From Ursus arctos (taxonomy: Eukaryota; Chordata; Mammalia; Carnivora; Ursidae), in the NCBI RefSeq assembly GCF_023065955.2, contig NW_026622863.1, forward strand, positions 44,002,177 through 44,066,176: 64,000 bases of DNA. The letters are read 5' to 3'. Numbering within the stretch: the stretch's first letter is position 1; the number at the start of each line of letters is the position of its first letter. A model generated the notes under the pieces. It ran no database searches. It saw only the letters and a list, made by a program, of their open reading frames with translations, and was not told the DNA's origin. Position numbers and translations under genes: made by a program. Positions 1 through 11,039 of this stretch are shown here, in pieces.

Positions 1-3000
1 GCGCAGCAGCTGCTCACAGGTCCTGAGCCCGATCTCTCCAGGGGTCCGGGCGCGGGCCCTGGCTACAGGAAACAAAAAAACCCCTGGTACTTACTGCGTG
101 CTGGCCGTCACTGTAAGTGCTAGGGACTACACTATCCCCACTGCAGGAACTGAGGCACAGGGAGCCAAGGGACCGCTGGTAACTAGCAGAGCAGGGATCT
201 GAACCCAGCCAAGGGGGTTCCAAGTCCCCTCATGGCAGCTACACTCCCTGTCTGCCTTAGGGGAAGGGGGGGAGCTTATGAGCGGCCGTGGCTGTGGCCT
301 TGGCCACTAGTCCTGACACAGGACCCACATGTGGGAAGAAACTGTCAGGCTGAGTCCAGGGCTCCGAGGCCTGACTCCCAGCAGCATCATGGATTAACAC
401 ACCTAGGGGGCGCCATGGGGTCCACCCCGGCCCCAACTCACCAGGCTCCAAGGCAATGCTTAATAAGGTCTGGAGCTGAGAGGCACTGAGTGCTTCCTCC
501 TGGTCAGGGAGAGAGCCAGTGGTGAGGCCATTCACTTAGGCAGCCATTCAACACAGCTCAGCGCTGGCCCCAAGAGCATGCTGGGCGGTGCTGGGGGCAC
601 AGCAGAGAGAGAGCTTACGGTCCAGGGGGAGAGAGAGACCTGTCCCAGAGCGGTCAGGGCGGCAGGGGGAAGCACTGGGCTGTGGGAGTCCACAGCCGGC
701 ATGCAGCTGACCAGCCTGGGAAAGAAACCGGAGAGCTGCCAGTGAAGGGCACAGGAGAAAGACTCCTTAGCCAGGGCAGGGGACCTGAAGGGACAGAAGG
801 CGGTCCAGGCAGACGTACAGACAGGGCAAAGGCCCTGAGGCAGGGACCAGCTAGCTGTGAGCATTTTGAGAGTAGAGAGTCAGGAGATTTAAGCACAGGG
901 AGAAACTAAAGCAAAAGGAGACCCCCAGGATGAGGAAGGGGTCCCAGGGGAGGGGTGGGCCCCCTTAGCCCTGGTCCCGCCCCCTCACCTCTCCTGCCAG
1001 CTCCTGAAACAGCTGCTCCAGCCCCAGCTCCAGGGGAACGTAGGGCACCTGTGAGGCGGGAGGAGTTCAGCGCTGGCCGAGAGGACCCCCGCCCCGCCGC
1101 GCCCCCTTCCGGTGGCCCCGCACCATGAGGGCGTGCAGGTCGGCGCTGATGACGTCATCGATCTCCCTGCCAAGGACACAACGGAAGCGGGGAAGTCGGG
1201 GTGGTGGGGGCGGGGCCCTGGGCCCCTCCCCGCGTGGGTCCCGGGGAGCGTGGCGGGGGGAGGGGGTCCCGGGGCTCTGGCCGGCCCGGGGAGCCCCGAG
1301 GGGCGGGTCTGGGTGCCCCCGGCTCACACGGCGGTGTGGCGGCGCTCGGAGAAGACGCGCAGCGTGAAGTCGGCCTCGTCGCCGGCGCGGGCGGCGCTGG
1401 GCACCACCAGGTAGTGGCCGGGGCGCAGGCGGCAGCGGCGGCTCACGTCGCGGCGGGCGCAGAAGGGCGAGCGGTCGGCGCGCCGCAGGCCCGGCAGGAA
1501 CTCACGGCTGCGCGGGGAGTCCCACAGGCCCAGCAGCTGCGGGCCAGGGCGGCTGAGCCCCGCCGGCCCCCCCGCAACCGCCGGGCCCCCGCCCGCGTGC
1601 CGGCCCCCCGCCCGCGCCCCTGGGGCAGGCGGCGGCCCGGGTGACCCTGCGATCCGGGGGCCCAGCTGAGACCCACCTCCTCTGGGATCTGTGAGAAGGA
1701 AGAGCAAGGCGAGTCAGAGCCCGCGGGGGCGGCGGCCACCCTTCAGAGCCCCCTCCACACCTTGGCTTTTCTTTGCATTCCACCCCCCACCCCTCGTCAA
1801 GCCCCTGCCCCTCCGGCCCCTGTCCGACCCGCTCCCGTGTGCCCTCAAGGACCTTCCCTGCTCCTCGCGCCTCTCCTCCTTTTCCCTCATTCCCCTCTGC
1901 CCTGCTGACTGACCCCGGCCCTCTGGGCACCCTCCCGACCTCAGTCTTCCCCTGACCGCCGCCATTCCCCCAGCTCTCTCCCCTGTCTCCGACCCCCGGC
2001 CCTCCGTGGCTCCCTGGTCCCTGCGGCTCCTGCTAGGCCGAGGGGTCCCACCTGGAACACGTGGAAGCCCACGGTGAGGTACGTGAGGCCCTGGGCCCTC
2101 AGGCGCCGCCGGTTGCGCTGGATGAGTGACAGAAGGACAGTGCACTTGGGGATGCGCCCCCCCCTCGCAGGGCCCCACGCTCCTGCGGCCCCCCAGCCCC
2201 CCCAGGGCCCCTCCTCATCGTCATCCTCCTCGTCAGGCTCCAGCAGCGTCAGTCGGAACTGGGGGTTGGTCCAGAAGGTTTCTGGCAGAGAAGAAATGGG
2301 GTTACCCGGCCTGCCACAGCCCACCCTCCCTGGCTCCCCTCTGGGGGGGGCGCCCTCCAGGCCTCACCCGCGCCAGGCTGGCTACCGCCGGCGTTGAAGC
2401 CGCGCACCCAGCGGCCTTGGAAGGTGTGGGTGTGCCAGCCGCCTCCGGCCGGGCTGGGGCCCAGCACCTCTGGGCTCAGCGAGCAGATCTGGACCGTGTT
2501 GAAGTGGCGGAGGAAGTCCCTCAGCTCCATCCTGCACAGGGGCCAGTGGTTGGACCCTCCCCGGGGTGCCAGGGACCCCCAAATCACAAACCCCTCCACA
2601 TTCCTTAAACAGCGCCCAGTACCCCTCAGTCCGCCAAATAGTAGTGACCCCCAGATTGCAGAGCCTTCCAGCTCCCCCAGATTTCACCAGATCCCCTGGA
2701 GATCTGGCCTTCAGCCCCCAAATATCAAGACCCTCACCCTCGGACTCTCAATTGCCAACAAACATCCTTCAGCCCCTCAGTGTTACCAAATCTACAGAAA
2801 TGGCCCAGATGGCACCAAGCCCCCCAGTTGTCCTACGTATTACCCATTACCCACCCCCTTCAACCCTCCGAAGCCTCCCAGTTCCCCTAATATTACTAAT
2901 TCTTCTTTGACTCCCCCAAATAGAACACAACCCCAAAGTTACCACCATAGGGACAGTTTCTCGCTATGATCTTGTCCCCTGTCCCTTCAAGCAGGCCTCG

Positions 3001-6000
3001 CCCCCCTCCCCGCTCCCCTTTGGCCTGGCGCCAGTCCAGAGGCAGGGCTGGGACCCTGGGCTACTCACCAGAACTCGCCATCCTCCTTTTTCACCAGCAG
3101 GGCATCTCTCCACTCTGTGGGCAGCGCGTCCCAGCGCGGGCAGCTAGGGAGATGGGGGTGTGAGGGCCGGGCGGTTGGGTCCGAGCGCCCCACCCCCCTC
3201 CCCAGATCCATCCCACCTGTCGCTCCAGGCCCCGGTCCACTCCACACGGCCCCACGGGTTCCGAAGCCGCAGCAGCCGCACCTTGGTGAAGCCCAGGGTC
3301 ACCTGAAGGCGGCATCATCAGTGGGGGCTTGGCGCCGGGACAGCCCTGCAGCCCACTCACGGGGGACCCTCACCTTGTACGTGCCTGTGACGGAGTACGC
3401 GTGTCCCTTCACCAGCCCGTCTTCTGTGCGGTACTCGCCCCGATCACTCTGGGCAGGGGACAGGGGACAGGGAGGCCACGGTGGGGCTCAAGCAAGTGGC
3501 TGCTCCTCCCTGCCCCTCACCCCCCACCCCGGCCTCCTGCCACCAGTGCGCCCGACTGAATGACACAGGGCTCCAAGAGCGCCTAGGATTGGTGAGTGAA
3601 GACGAGAGAGGAAGACGAAGACAAGACAAAAATACATGGAGAGGACAGAGAGAGGTACAGACCAGGCGGACCCACTGAAAGAGACAGAGAAACATGAAGG
3701 ACGGGGAGTAACCGAGCACAGGATTAAGCAAAGAACGAGTGAGGGAATTAGACCAACTCAGTGAATGACCGAGTAGTGCTTAGGTCACTGATGAATGCAT
3801 GACTCAGGTTGAGCCCATGAACATCAATCCTCGGCTTTTTGCTGAAATTCTAAGAGCCTTTGCCATTTTTTTTTAAGACACTGGGGGTGACAGGAGGGAC
3901 CTGCAGCTGTGGGGTCCCCTTTTGTGCCCGTGAAGGGAACGACTGCCTGAGAGCGAAGCTAACCCAGAACCAGAAATAGAAAAACACATTCTCCGCATCT
4001 GCTAAGCACCTGGATTCAGCTGTGCCTGAAGCTTGTGTAGCAAGGAGAGCAAATACGTTGCCTTTTGACTTGCTCGAGTTTGATGGGTAAGGGAGACTAG
4101 CCAACAGTGAACACAGAGAGAAGAATGCAGGCCGCCTCCTCGCTCCAGCCCCGACTGCGCTCTGGCCCTGGCGGGGGTCTCCATGCGCGGCTGACTCTCT
4201 CACCAGGGCGGTGGCGCCCACGAGGGACTCCTTGGCCAGGGCATGGCGCACGGCAGAGAAGAGGCCTGGGGTGTCTTGCCTCAGGTAGAGCACCTCGCCC
4301 ACGCCGCCTGTGAAGTCCACGAAAGCCTCATTCATGTGGCCACCTCGCATCACCTCATAGGAGCCGTGGAGCCTGTGGCCGGTGTGGGGTGGGAATGGCT
4401 GAGGCATGTACAAGCATCTCACACACACACCCTGGGACCTGGGGGCCTCTGTCCCGGGGTCGGGGGAGCCCAGGGACTATCCCGGACCTTTGCAGACTCC
4501 CGAGGTGGGCTGTGGTTCATGCTGGAAGCCCTCGGAAATCAGGCCTGTGGTCCCTGGGCCACTAGGACTGTGGCATTTGGGGGACCATAGGACAGCTCTG
4601 TCAGAATTCCGGGCATCCCGGGGGGCTATGTCTGAACCTCTGAGTCTCTGGGAGATGTCATGTCAGCTTTGGGGGTGATCTCTATGGGGCTTGTCAGGGA
4701 TTTCAGAGCCACAGGATGGAGAAAAGCAAAGATTGAGGGTTCCAGGGATTACATTCAATATCTGGGAGATGGGGGGCGCCTGGCTGGCTCAGTCAGTGAA
4801 GCGTCTGCCTTCAGCTCAGGTCAGGATCTCAGGGTCCTAGGATCGAGCCCCGCTTCGGTCTCTCTGCTCAGCTCAGGGGGAGTCTGCTTCTCCCTCTCCT
4901 CCCCCCCACCACTTGTGCTCTCTCTTCCCCTCGAATAAATAAAATCTTTAAAAATTTTGGGGAGGTGCTTTGGGTTTCTCAATGGATCAGGAGAGATCTT
5001 CTGAGATTACAGGTCCCCCAAGGGGGTAAATCTTAGATTCAGGGGCTCTGGGGCCTGAGAGATGAGATTTCAGGCTCCTTAGGGATTGTAAGTGTTGGTG
5101 GGTCTCTAGGAACGTTTTGTGTGGAATGTCGACAGAGGGAGGTATTTATAATTTGGAGGGAGGCCTTCAGGGGATGGTGTGACATTAGGGTCCTGGGCGC
5201 TGTGACTTGGTTTGGGACCCTTGGCAGGGTGTCTACAGGATCGCAGACGTTGGGGGTCTCTGGGGTTCCCTTGTGGCTGGGGAGGTGTGCCAGGGTCCTT
5301 ACTTGGCATAGGCCTTCTCCAGGAGCGGGGCCCAGAACTCGTTCCGCTGATGTGAGCGCACGAACATCAGCTTCCCCTCACGCACGGGCAGCCTGTCGTC
5401 CACCACGACGTCCACCCAGCGGCCAAACTGCCAGAGCTGGTGGGAGGAGGGCAGGGCCCAGGCTCGGCTTCCAACCCCCAACCGTGCCTGGACCCCATCC
5501 TCTGACCCCCACCCAGCCCTGCCGTACCAGTCCGATAATTACAGCCCCACGGGGACAGTGTCAATTATGAGATCCGTGGCACCATGGGGGAAACTGAGGC
5601 ACGCACGACCCGAGGAACTGAGCTTTACCTGGAAGTGGAAGACACCCGCGTAGCCATCTTGGAAACCCTGTCCAGGCGGGACCACCCGGCACAGGAGTCG
5701 GGGATACAAAGTGAGGGAAGCAGCGGCCGCAAGAAACCAGCAGTTACCTGGGAGGAAAGGTGAGGACAGGGTGAGGATGGAAAGAGGGAGACTGAGCTGT
5801 AGGGAGCCTGAGGGGTGGATCCAGGGGCCGAGCTGCAGGGTCCCAGCCACAGCCTGCCAGATCTGGCCTTACCTAGGCGCCCCTGACACACGTCTGTTCG
5901 GCTCATGTCCTCACAGATGAACTGGGGCTCGGCGCAAAACTCCTGGGGGGCATGGGGGATTGCAGGCCTCAGCCAGGAAAGGGAGGGAAGGAGCGACTGA

Positions 6001-6697
6001 GAGGTCCAATGCCTGGGTCCCCTCCTGCCCTCACTGCTCCAGAGTAATGAGCACCTCCAACCCCAGAAGAGGCTTGTAAAGCCTGTGGGCAGGCATCTGG
6101 GTCTCCCCAGACCCAGCAATCGGAATTCCCAGCCCTCCTCCTCATATCCAGCCACCCCCCCAGCCCCCTCCTCCCTCAGGCCCAGGGGCCCAGCCCCCCC
6201 CAGTCCCCTCCTCCCTCAGACCAGACGCCCAGCCCCCCCAGTTCCCTCCTCCCTCAGACCAGGAGTCCAGCCCCCCCACAGACCCTCCTCCCTCAGACCA
6301 GAAGCCCAGCCCCCCCACAGCCCCCTCCTCCCTTAGACCAGAAGCCCAGCCCCCCCCCACAGCCCCCTCCTCCCTCAGACCAGAAGCCCAGCCCTCCCAC
6401 AGCCCCCTCCTCCCTCATTCCGGGAGTCCAGCACCCCCACAGCCCCCTGCCATACATTACATGGGGTCTCATCCATTCCACCCCTTTCGCCTTCTCGGAG
6501 TCCGGCCCCAGCTCATCATAGCCAAGGGCATCAGGGCCAGCAGGGAAGTAGGGATCTCGGAATAGGATCCCCTCATCCAGGCAGGCTGCTCGGATGGCCT
6601 CATATCTCTGGCCCCGAAAGGGCTTCGGCCCTCTGGTTCCAGGCCCTGCCTCTTCGTCCACCAGCTGGATGGTGACCTGCCTGCTGCCACACGCCAT
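1..6697 (-). CDS. CAPN12: Calpain-12, exons 1-16 (3' end outside window)
   Basis: A cysteine protease of the calpain family. Coding exons read leftwards: 6461-6697, 5873-5942, 5629-5747, 5303-5436, 4204-4372, 3374-3448, 3217-3302, 3069-3143, 2368-2531, 2052-2281, 1677-1688, 1328-1536, 1124-1166, 989-1048, 442-499, 1-62. All junctions are GT/AG and the reading frame stays open for 601 codons of about 720. The catalytic triad is intact: Cys105 in GNCWFLA (exon 3), His259 in KGHAYS (exon 6) and Asn283 in RNPWG (exon 7). Exon lengths 70, 119, 134, 169 and 86 are typical of calpains. Exons 9-12 encode the C2-like domain with an acidic [11 protein letters not shown] stretch; exons 13-16 begin the penta-EF-hand region, which ends outside the window. 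The start [18 protein letters not shown] aligns with human CAPN12. In mammals it is expressed mainly in skin and hair follicle (established knowledge). Confidence 0.96.
85..220 (-). repeat. MIR fragment (antisense), CAPN12 intron 15
   Basis: Contains GAACTGAGGCACAGGGAG and CAGAGCAGGGATCTGAACCC, the reverse complement of the MIR core (GGTTCGAATCC, CTGAGCCTCAGTTTCC). Old and diverged. Confidence 0.6.
2560..3060. repeat. Degenerate ~30 bp repetitive intron, CAPN12 intron 8
   Basis: No exon is present between CAPN12 exons 9 and 8. From about 2570 to 2900 the sequence repeatedly returns to variants of CCCCCAGATTNCAGAGCC with a loose spacing near 25-35 bases, suggesting a decayed minisatellite. 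The rest is unremarkable intron. Confidence 0.4.
3449..4203. other. CAPN12 intron 5, no further feature seen
   Basis: Between CAPN12 exons 6 and 5. I see no SINE and no coding potential; a short stretch around 3590-3800 is rich in GAATGA/GAGAGG words. Confidence 0.5.
4570..5300. repeat. Degenerate repetitive intron, CAPN12 intron 4
   Basis: No gene other than CAPN12 intron. Variants of GGGATTTCAGGNCC and GAGATTNCAGG recur through 4600-5260, interrupted by one SINE. This looks like the same decayed repeat type as in intron 8, on the opposite strand. Confidence 0.35.
4773..4955 (+). mobile_element. CAN-SINE, CAPN12 intron 4
   Basis: Starts with GGGGCGCCTGGCTGGCTCAG, has the CTTCAGCTCAGGTCAGGATC body and ends in AATAAATAAAATCTTTAAAA. 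Antisense to CAPN12. Confidence 0.93.
6148..6446. repeat. 37-38 bp minisatellite (MSR1-like), CAPN12 intron 1
   Basis: About seven tandem units of 37-38 bases, each built on CCCTCCTCCCTCAGACCAGA followed by AGCCCAGCCCCCCCA. The unit length and its sequence resemble the MSR1 minisatellite known from human 19q13 (KLK genes, PRPF31). It lies in CAPN12 intron 1, close to the exon 1 splice donor. A single related unit on the opposite strand is in LGALS4 intron 8 near 36270-36325. Confidence 0.85.
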
Positions 6698-6730
6698 CTG
6701 GACACTCTGGGCTCACAGGCTGGCCCCAGG

Positions 6731-6750
6731 CTCTTTAACCTCCTGACTCA
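6731..6750 (-). promoter_or_regulatory. Possible CAPN12 core promoter with AP-1 site
   Basis: Just upstream of the CAPN12 start codon, the minus strand carries TGAGTCA (6744-6750, a perfect AP-1 site) followed by GGTTAAAGAG, a weak TATA-like element near 6731-6738. AP-1 sites are common in epidermal promoters. The short distance to the start codon would give a very short 5'UTR, so the transcription start may lie further upstream. Confidence 0.3.
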
Positions 6751-6799
6751 CAGGGGTGGGGCTTGCCCTCCATCTGAGCCCCGATGGGGGTCTTTAGGC

Positions 6800-7900
6800 T
6801 GCAAAGAGCCTTACTTGTTAATACTAATTGATGGTTTGGGGTGCCATGGAGCAAGGGACGCCTCTTCGGTGGTTTCCTCCCCAGGGCGTGGGGCCTTCAG
6901 TTGTGGCCAGGGTAGCAGCTTAATGGGCTTGGCCAACAGCAAGAGGGAAGGCGGGCAGAGCTGAGGGAGGACCGGCTGCCCCTGTGAGAGCACCTGGAAG
7001 GAGGTCAGTGTGGGGGTGTGTTTCTGCCATCTTGCCTCTGCTGGTCCCTCTGTGGGGCTGGGGGGGGGCAGTGGGGGACAGGGCGGCACGTTTACCCTGC
7101 ATCTCCATCTCTCTTTGTCTCTCTGTCTGCCAGTTTCTCTCTGCCATCGTGTCTCTCTTCTGTCTTGGCCTCACTCTCTGTCCATCTCTTGAGTCTCCTT
7201 TTGTCTTCCTTGGGTGTGTTTTGGGTTTTGTCGCTCTATGTCCCTCTGTCTCCATCCCTCTCTCTGTATCTGTGTGTCTGTCTCTCCCTGCACCTTCTGT
7301 CTTGTGCGTGCCTCCCTGTCCATCCCTCTGCCCCGTAGCTTCTCAGTGCCCCGCACCAGTCCCCCGGGGCCCGTCCGGCTCACTGCTCCTGAGCCGGGAC
7401 CCTGTCTCCCCCTTCCCCGAGGGGGAGGCAGACAGCATTCTGCTTGCCCCACACAGGGCTGACTGTGGAGAGTCCACTCTGCACCCACCTGCCCTGGGTT
7501 GGGAGCCAGGCCCACCAGTGACCGTGGCCCCCGACCCAACTCCCACGCAGCTCAGGGTCCAGTGGAGCAGTATGTCCCCCAGAGAAAGCCGGAGCCGTTG
7601 GAAAAAAGGTTCTGAGAGGCCAGTAACACACCAGTCTGGGTCCCAGCAGTCTTCCATTCTCAGGGGGGTGTCGCCTGCATGGGCGGAACCTTGTCACCTC
7701 TGTGGCAAGAGAGCCCTTAGTCCTCTGGTGCCCTTCCCTCCAAATGGACGAACAAATATCGTCTGAGCCCCCGGCTGTGTGGCCACCAGAAAGGGGTTAT
7801 AAACCAAGATGTCTTCCTGTACAATTGTCGAAGCCACGCCCTCACCCCCACACCCGCCACGTGAGGCAGGTGACAGGTGACTGTGGTTTGGAGCTCCGAC
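6800..7900. other. Intergenic, pyrimidine-rich, no gene seen
   Basis: Upstream of CAPN12. A long CT-rich stretch (7095-7330, repeated TCTCTGTCTC/CCCTCTGTC words) gives open frames by composition only. No SINE and no recognisable protein. Confidence 0.5.
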
Positions 7901-7914
7901 CACAGTAGGAGCTG

Positions 7915-8122
7915 AAGGGCCAGGGTTCAAATCTAGGCTCTGCCACTTCGCACAGTGTGTCTTGGGCAAGTCACTTAAGCGCTCTGTGCCTCAGTTTCCT
8001 CATCTCTACTGTGGGAGCAATCACAGAACCAACCTCAGCAGGCTGTCGTGCGACTCGGACAAGCTGATGTGTGGGACATGTTCAGAGCAGCACAGGACAC
8101 ATAGTAGGTGCTCAGTAAACAT
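7915..8122 (+). repeat. MIR element
   Basis: Contains CAGGGTTCAAATCTAGGCTC, CTTGGGCAAGTCACTTAAGC and CCTCAGTTTCCTCATCT, then ends in CATAGTAGGTGCTCAGTAAAC. A nearly complete sense MIR. Confidence 0.9.
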
Positions 8123-8664
8123 GAGCTGCTCTTACTATGTCTGAGGCCCCATCCACAGTCACCTGTCACCTCTGGCTGCTGCTTCTGCCATTTTAACAGC
8201 CACTTCTGCCACCCCACTCTTCACGTTTCCCACCTAGCGAGGTCACAGCCCTCTCCCCTGTATCGGGCATTGAATAAAACCTGCCTGACATCTCGCAGTG
8301 GGCAGGAAACAACCACCTGTGATTCCAGACCATTCCACTGCCACCTGCCCGGCCCTTCCTGGCCTTCGTCTGCAGGTCCCTGCCGGCTGCTGCTCGTCCT
8401 AGCTCCCCAGCGCCTGCCTTGTTGCAGGGCTCTGGTCACGCCCCACAAACAAGAGTTCTCTTGATGGTCGCTCCCTGCCTCAGGCCTTACATCCAGGGTC
8501 CCAAATCTGCCTGCCGTCCTGGGCCAACCTAAGAAAAACGCATCGATGCCGCTGTAGTAGAAGTCTGTTGCTTTGTGAGCCCATCGTCCCCTACCTCTCC
8601 TTCTTTATGTTTTGGGGATCCATGGGCCTCTTATTCTCTCTCAAGCCCTGTGGCTCCGGGAGGG

Positions 8665-8785
8665 CTGGCCCCGCCCCCTGGCTCCAGGAACCAGCCAATC
8701 AGAAACACAGTCCTGACCACGCCCCCTCCCCGTTCATCTCCGGGGATGCAGGGCGGGGCCTCTTTACCTGGGACCTTTAAACTGG
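8665..8785 (+). promoter_or_regulatory. Promoter-like cluster of GC boxes and a CCAAT box
   Basis: Within 120 bases there are GGCCCCGCCCCCTGG (8667-8681), AGCCAATCAGA (8693-8703), ACCACGCCCCCTCC (8716-8729), GGGCGGGGCC (8751-8760) and TTTAAA (8776-8781). No coding gene follows on either strand within the gene-free interval. It could be a promoter for a non-coding RNA, an epithelial regulatory element or a remnant LTR. Confidence 0.3.
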
Positions 8786-9282
8786 TGGGATGGAAACTCC
8801 GAGTAGCCAGACTTAACCTTGAACCTGGGCCACCTTGTCGGGAGACCCGGCCTGAGAATGAGGACCGCGCTGAGCGAAGCAGCGCCAGGCCACGCGGAGG
8901 GAAAGATTCCCATGAGCATAAAGTCCTTCAATCCGGATGCGCTTGAAAGCAGACTTTTACATTGAAGGAGCCAACAAATTCTGCTCCTCTCTTTTTCCCA
9001 GTTTTAATTTCCATTTGTCTTTGTCACTAGCAACCAAAAGAAACCTTCCCGATTTGGCTGGCATGACTTCTGCAAGCGTGCACCTGCCGGAATGTCCGGA
9101 CATCAATTCCCTATGGAGTAGGGGAGCCCGCACAGCCCCGGAGTAAGGGATCGGGTGCGAGTTTACTCTGTGTCTACCCCTGCCTCCTCACCTAAGCCGC
9201 AAGCTATAAAGTGTTCCTGCTTCACCAAGTTAAGCCTGCACCCGAGCCATTTAAAAAAATCTTCCTAAAACACTATCACGAG

Positions 9283-9320
9283 GGGGCACCTGGGTGGCTC
9301 AGTCGGCTGAGAAGCAGACT
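9283..9320 (+). mobile_element. CAN-SINE, 5' part of an interrupted copy
   Basis: The 5' head of a sense SINE. It is interrupted at 9320 and resumes at 10148. The outer flanks AAACACTATCACGA (9268-9281) and AAACACTATCATGA (10328-10341) are its target-site duplication. Confidence 0.85.
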
Positions 9321-10147
9321 TTTTTTTATTAAAGATTTTATCCACTTATTTGACAGAGAAAAACAGTGAGAGAGGGAACACAAGCAGGTAGAGTGGGAGA
9401 GGGAGAAGCAGGCTCCCCGCTGAGCAGGGCACCTGATGTGGGCCTCGATCCCAGGACACTGGGATCACGCCCTGAGCCGAAGGCAGACACTTAACCAATC
9501 GAGCCAGCCAGGCGCCCCCTCCCTCAGTAAATATTTCAAAACATTTCTCCATAAGATAAGAACTCTTAGGGGCACCTGGGTGGCTCAGCCGGTGAAGCGT
9601 CTGCCTCCAACTCAGGTCATGATCCCAGGGTCCACGGATCGAGCTCCGCATCAGGCTGTTTGCTAAGGGGGGAGCCTGCCTCTCCCTCTGCCCGCCACTC
9701 CCCCTGCTTGTGTGCTCGCTCACTCTCTCACAAATAAAATCTTGAAGAAAAGACAAAGCAAGCCTCAGAAGGATACCCACAGGATAATACTATTCACTAA
9801 AAAAGTACTTTGTTATGGAAAATTGAAAACATCAACAAAAGTAGACAGAACGGTATGTGAACCCCACATCCCCATCAGCCAGCTTCAGTGATGATGAACT
9901 CCTGGAAATCCAGCTTCACTCATCCCCCACCCCCACGCCCATGCCGCCCCTCTTGTATAGATTTGAAGCAAATCCCAGACTTCCTTTCACTCCCTCAGTA
10001 AATATTTCTTTTTGAGAAGCAGAGGCAGAGGGAGAAGCAAACTCCCCGCTGAGCAGGGAGCCCAACACGAGACTCTATCCCAGGACCCCGGGATCACACC
10101 CTGGGCCGAAGGCAGACGCTCCACGACTGAGCCACCCACGCACCCCT
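9321..10147 (-). mobile_element. 827 bp composite insertion bounded by two antisense SINEs
   Basis: Inserted into the SINE of 9283-10330 with a near-perfect 12-base duplication of the target, GAGAAGCAGACT / GAGCGGCAGACT. Layout left to right: antisense SINE beginning with a T-tract (9321-9518), block X (9519-9568), sense SINE (9569-9750), block Y (9751-10008), antisense SINE (10009-10147). Read on the minus strand it starts at a SINE head and ends in a SINE poly-A, like a retrotransposed unit. Blocks X and Y also occur at 11895-11943 and 11489-11745 but there in the order Y then X. Confidence 0.75.
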
Positions 10148-10330
10148 GAGCGGCAGACTCTTGATTTCAGCTCAGGTCATGATCTCGGGGTTGTGGGATC
10201 GAGCCCCACATCGGGCTACAGGCTCAGCGGGGAGTCTGTTTCTCTGTCTCCCTCTGCCCCTCCCCATCTCCCCTCCTTCACTCTTGCGCATTCTCTCTCT
10301 CTCAAACAAATAAGTTTTTAAAAAATCAAA
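10148..10330 (+). mobile_element. CAN-SINE, 3' part of the interrupted copy
   Basis: Continues the SINE that begins at 9283: GACTCTTGATTTCAGCTCAG, then the pyrimidine-rich body and tail ACAAATAAGTTTTTAAAA. Confidence 0.85.
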
Positions 10331-11039
10331 CACTATCATGAAGATGCAAAGCCCCACCCCCAGCGACAGCAGATATGTCACACAGGTAACAAATAGATGC
10401 TTGCTGTTTACAGGGCGCTTTGCCCCATGCCCCATGCTGGGCGCTTCACAAATACCTGCTTTAGTCTACACGTGAACCGTGAGAAGGACCTCAGTGGCCC
10501 CAGTGGCTGCAGGAAGTGCCCTGGCTGGGGCAGACCTTTCTGTCCAAGTGCTGGGCCCGCACAGTCCCAGGGCAGGGGGTCAGAATGGCTAGGTCCTGGC
10601 GAGGTCCCTTCCAGGCTGGCCAACGGCTGCCTTCGCGCTGCACCTTCCCCGGGTGTTGGGAGCAAGCCAGCTCCGGTTTCTCTTCCTCTTCTTACAGGGC
10701 CACGAATCCCATCTTGAGCGGGAGGAGAGATCCCACCCTCAAGGTCTCATCTGAACCTCCTGACCTCTTTAAAGACCCCACCCCTTAATGCCATCCTATG
10801 GGGGGTTAAAGCTTCAACAGAGGAATTCTGGAGGGGCACAAACATAGTCCACAGCAAGCGGTAAGGTTTACAAAGGAGAAAGCTGAGTGCAGGGAGGAGC
10901 GTGGCGCTTTCCCTGCCCTCTCACGGTTACAGAAGCAGGGCTGGAATCGGATGTCGGGTTAACCGATTAGACTACATTGTCTCTCCGACGATTAGTATTC
11001 AGAATGTGTAAAGAGCTCCGCTAGACAAACCACAGGTGA
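10331..11039. other. Intergenic, unique sequence, no gene seen
   Basis: No SINE and no recognised protein. Words such as GGAGAAAGCTGAG and GCTGGAATCGGATG around 10860-10960 hint at an old decayed MIR. Confidence 0.4.

Noticed and set aside
6160..6430. Regularly spaced repeats in CAPN12 intron 1 that could look like a CRISPR array
   Set aside because: Units are directly tandem with no spacers, and the host is a mammal; it is a minisatellite.
7095..7470. Long open frames in the CT-rich region upstream of CAPN12
   Set aside because: Ser/Leu/Cys/Pro frames produced by TCTC/CTGTC composition in several frames at once; no protein resemblance.
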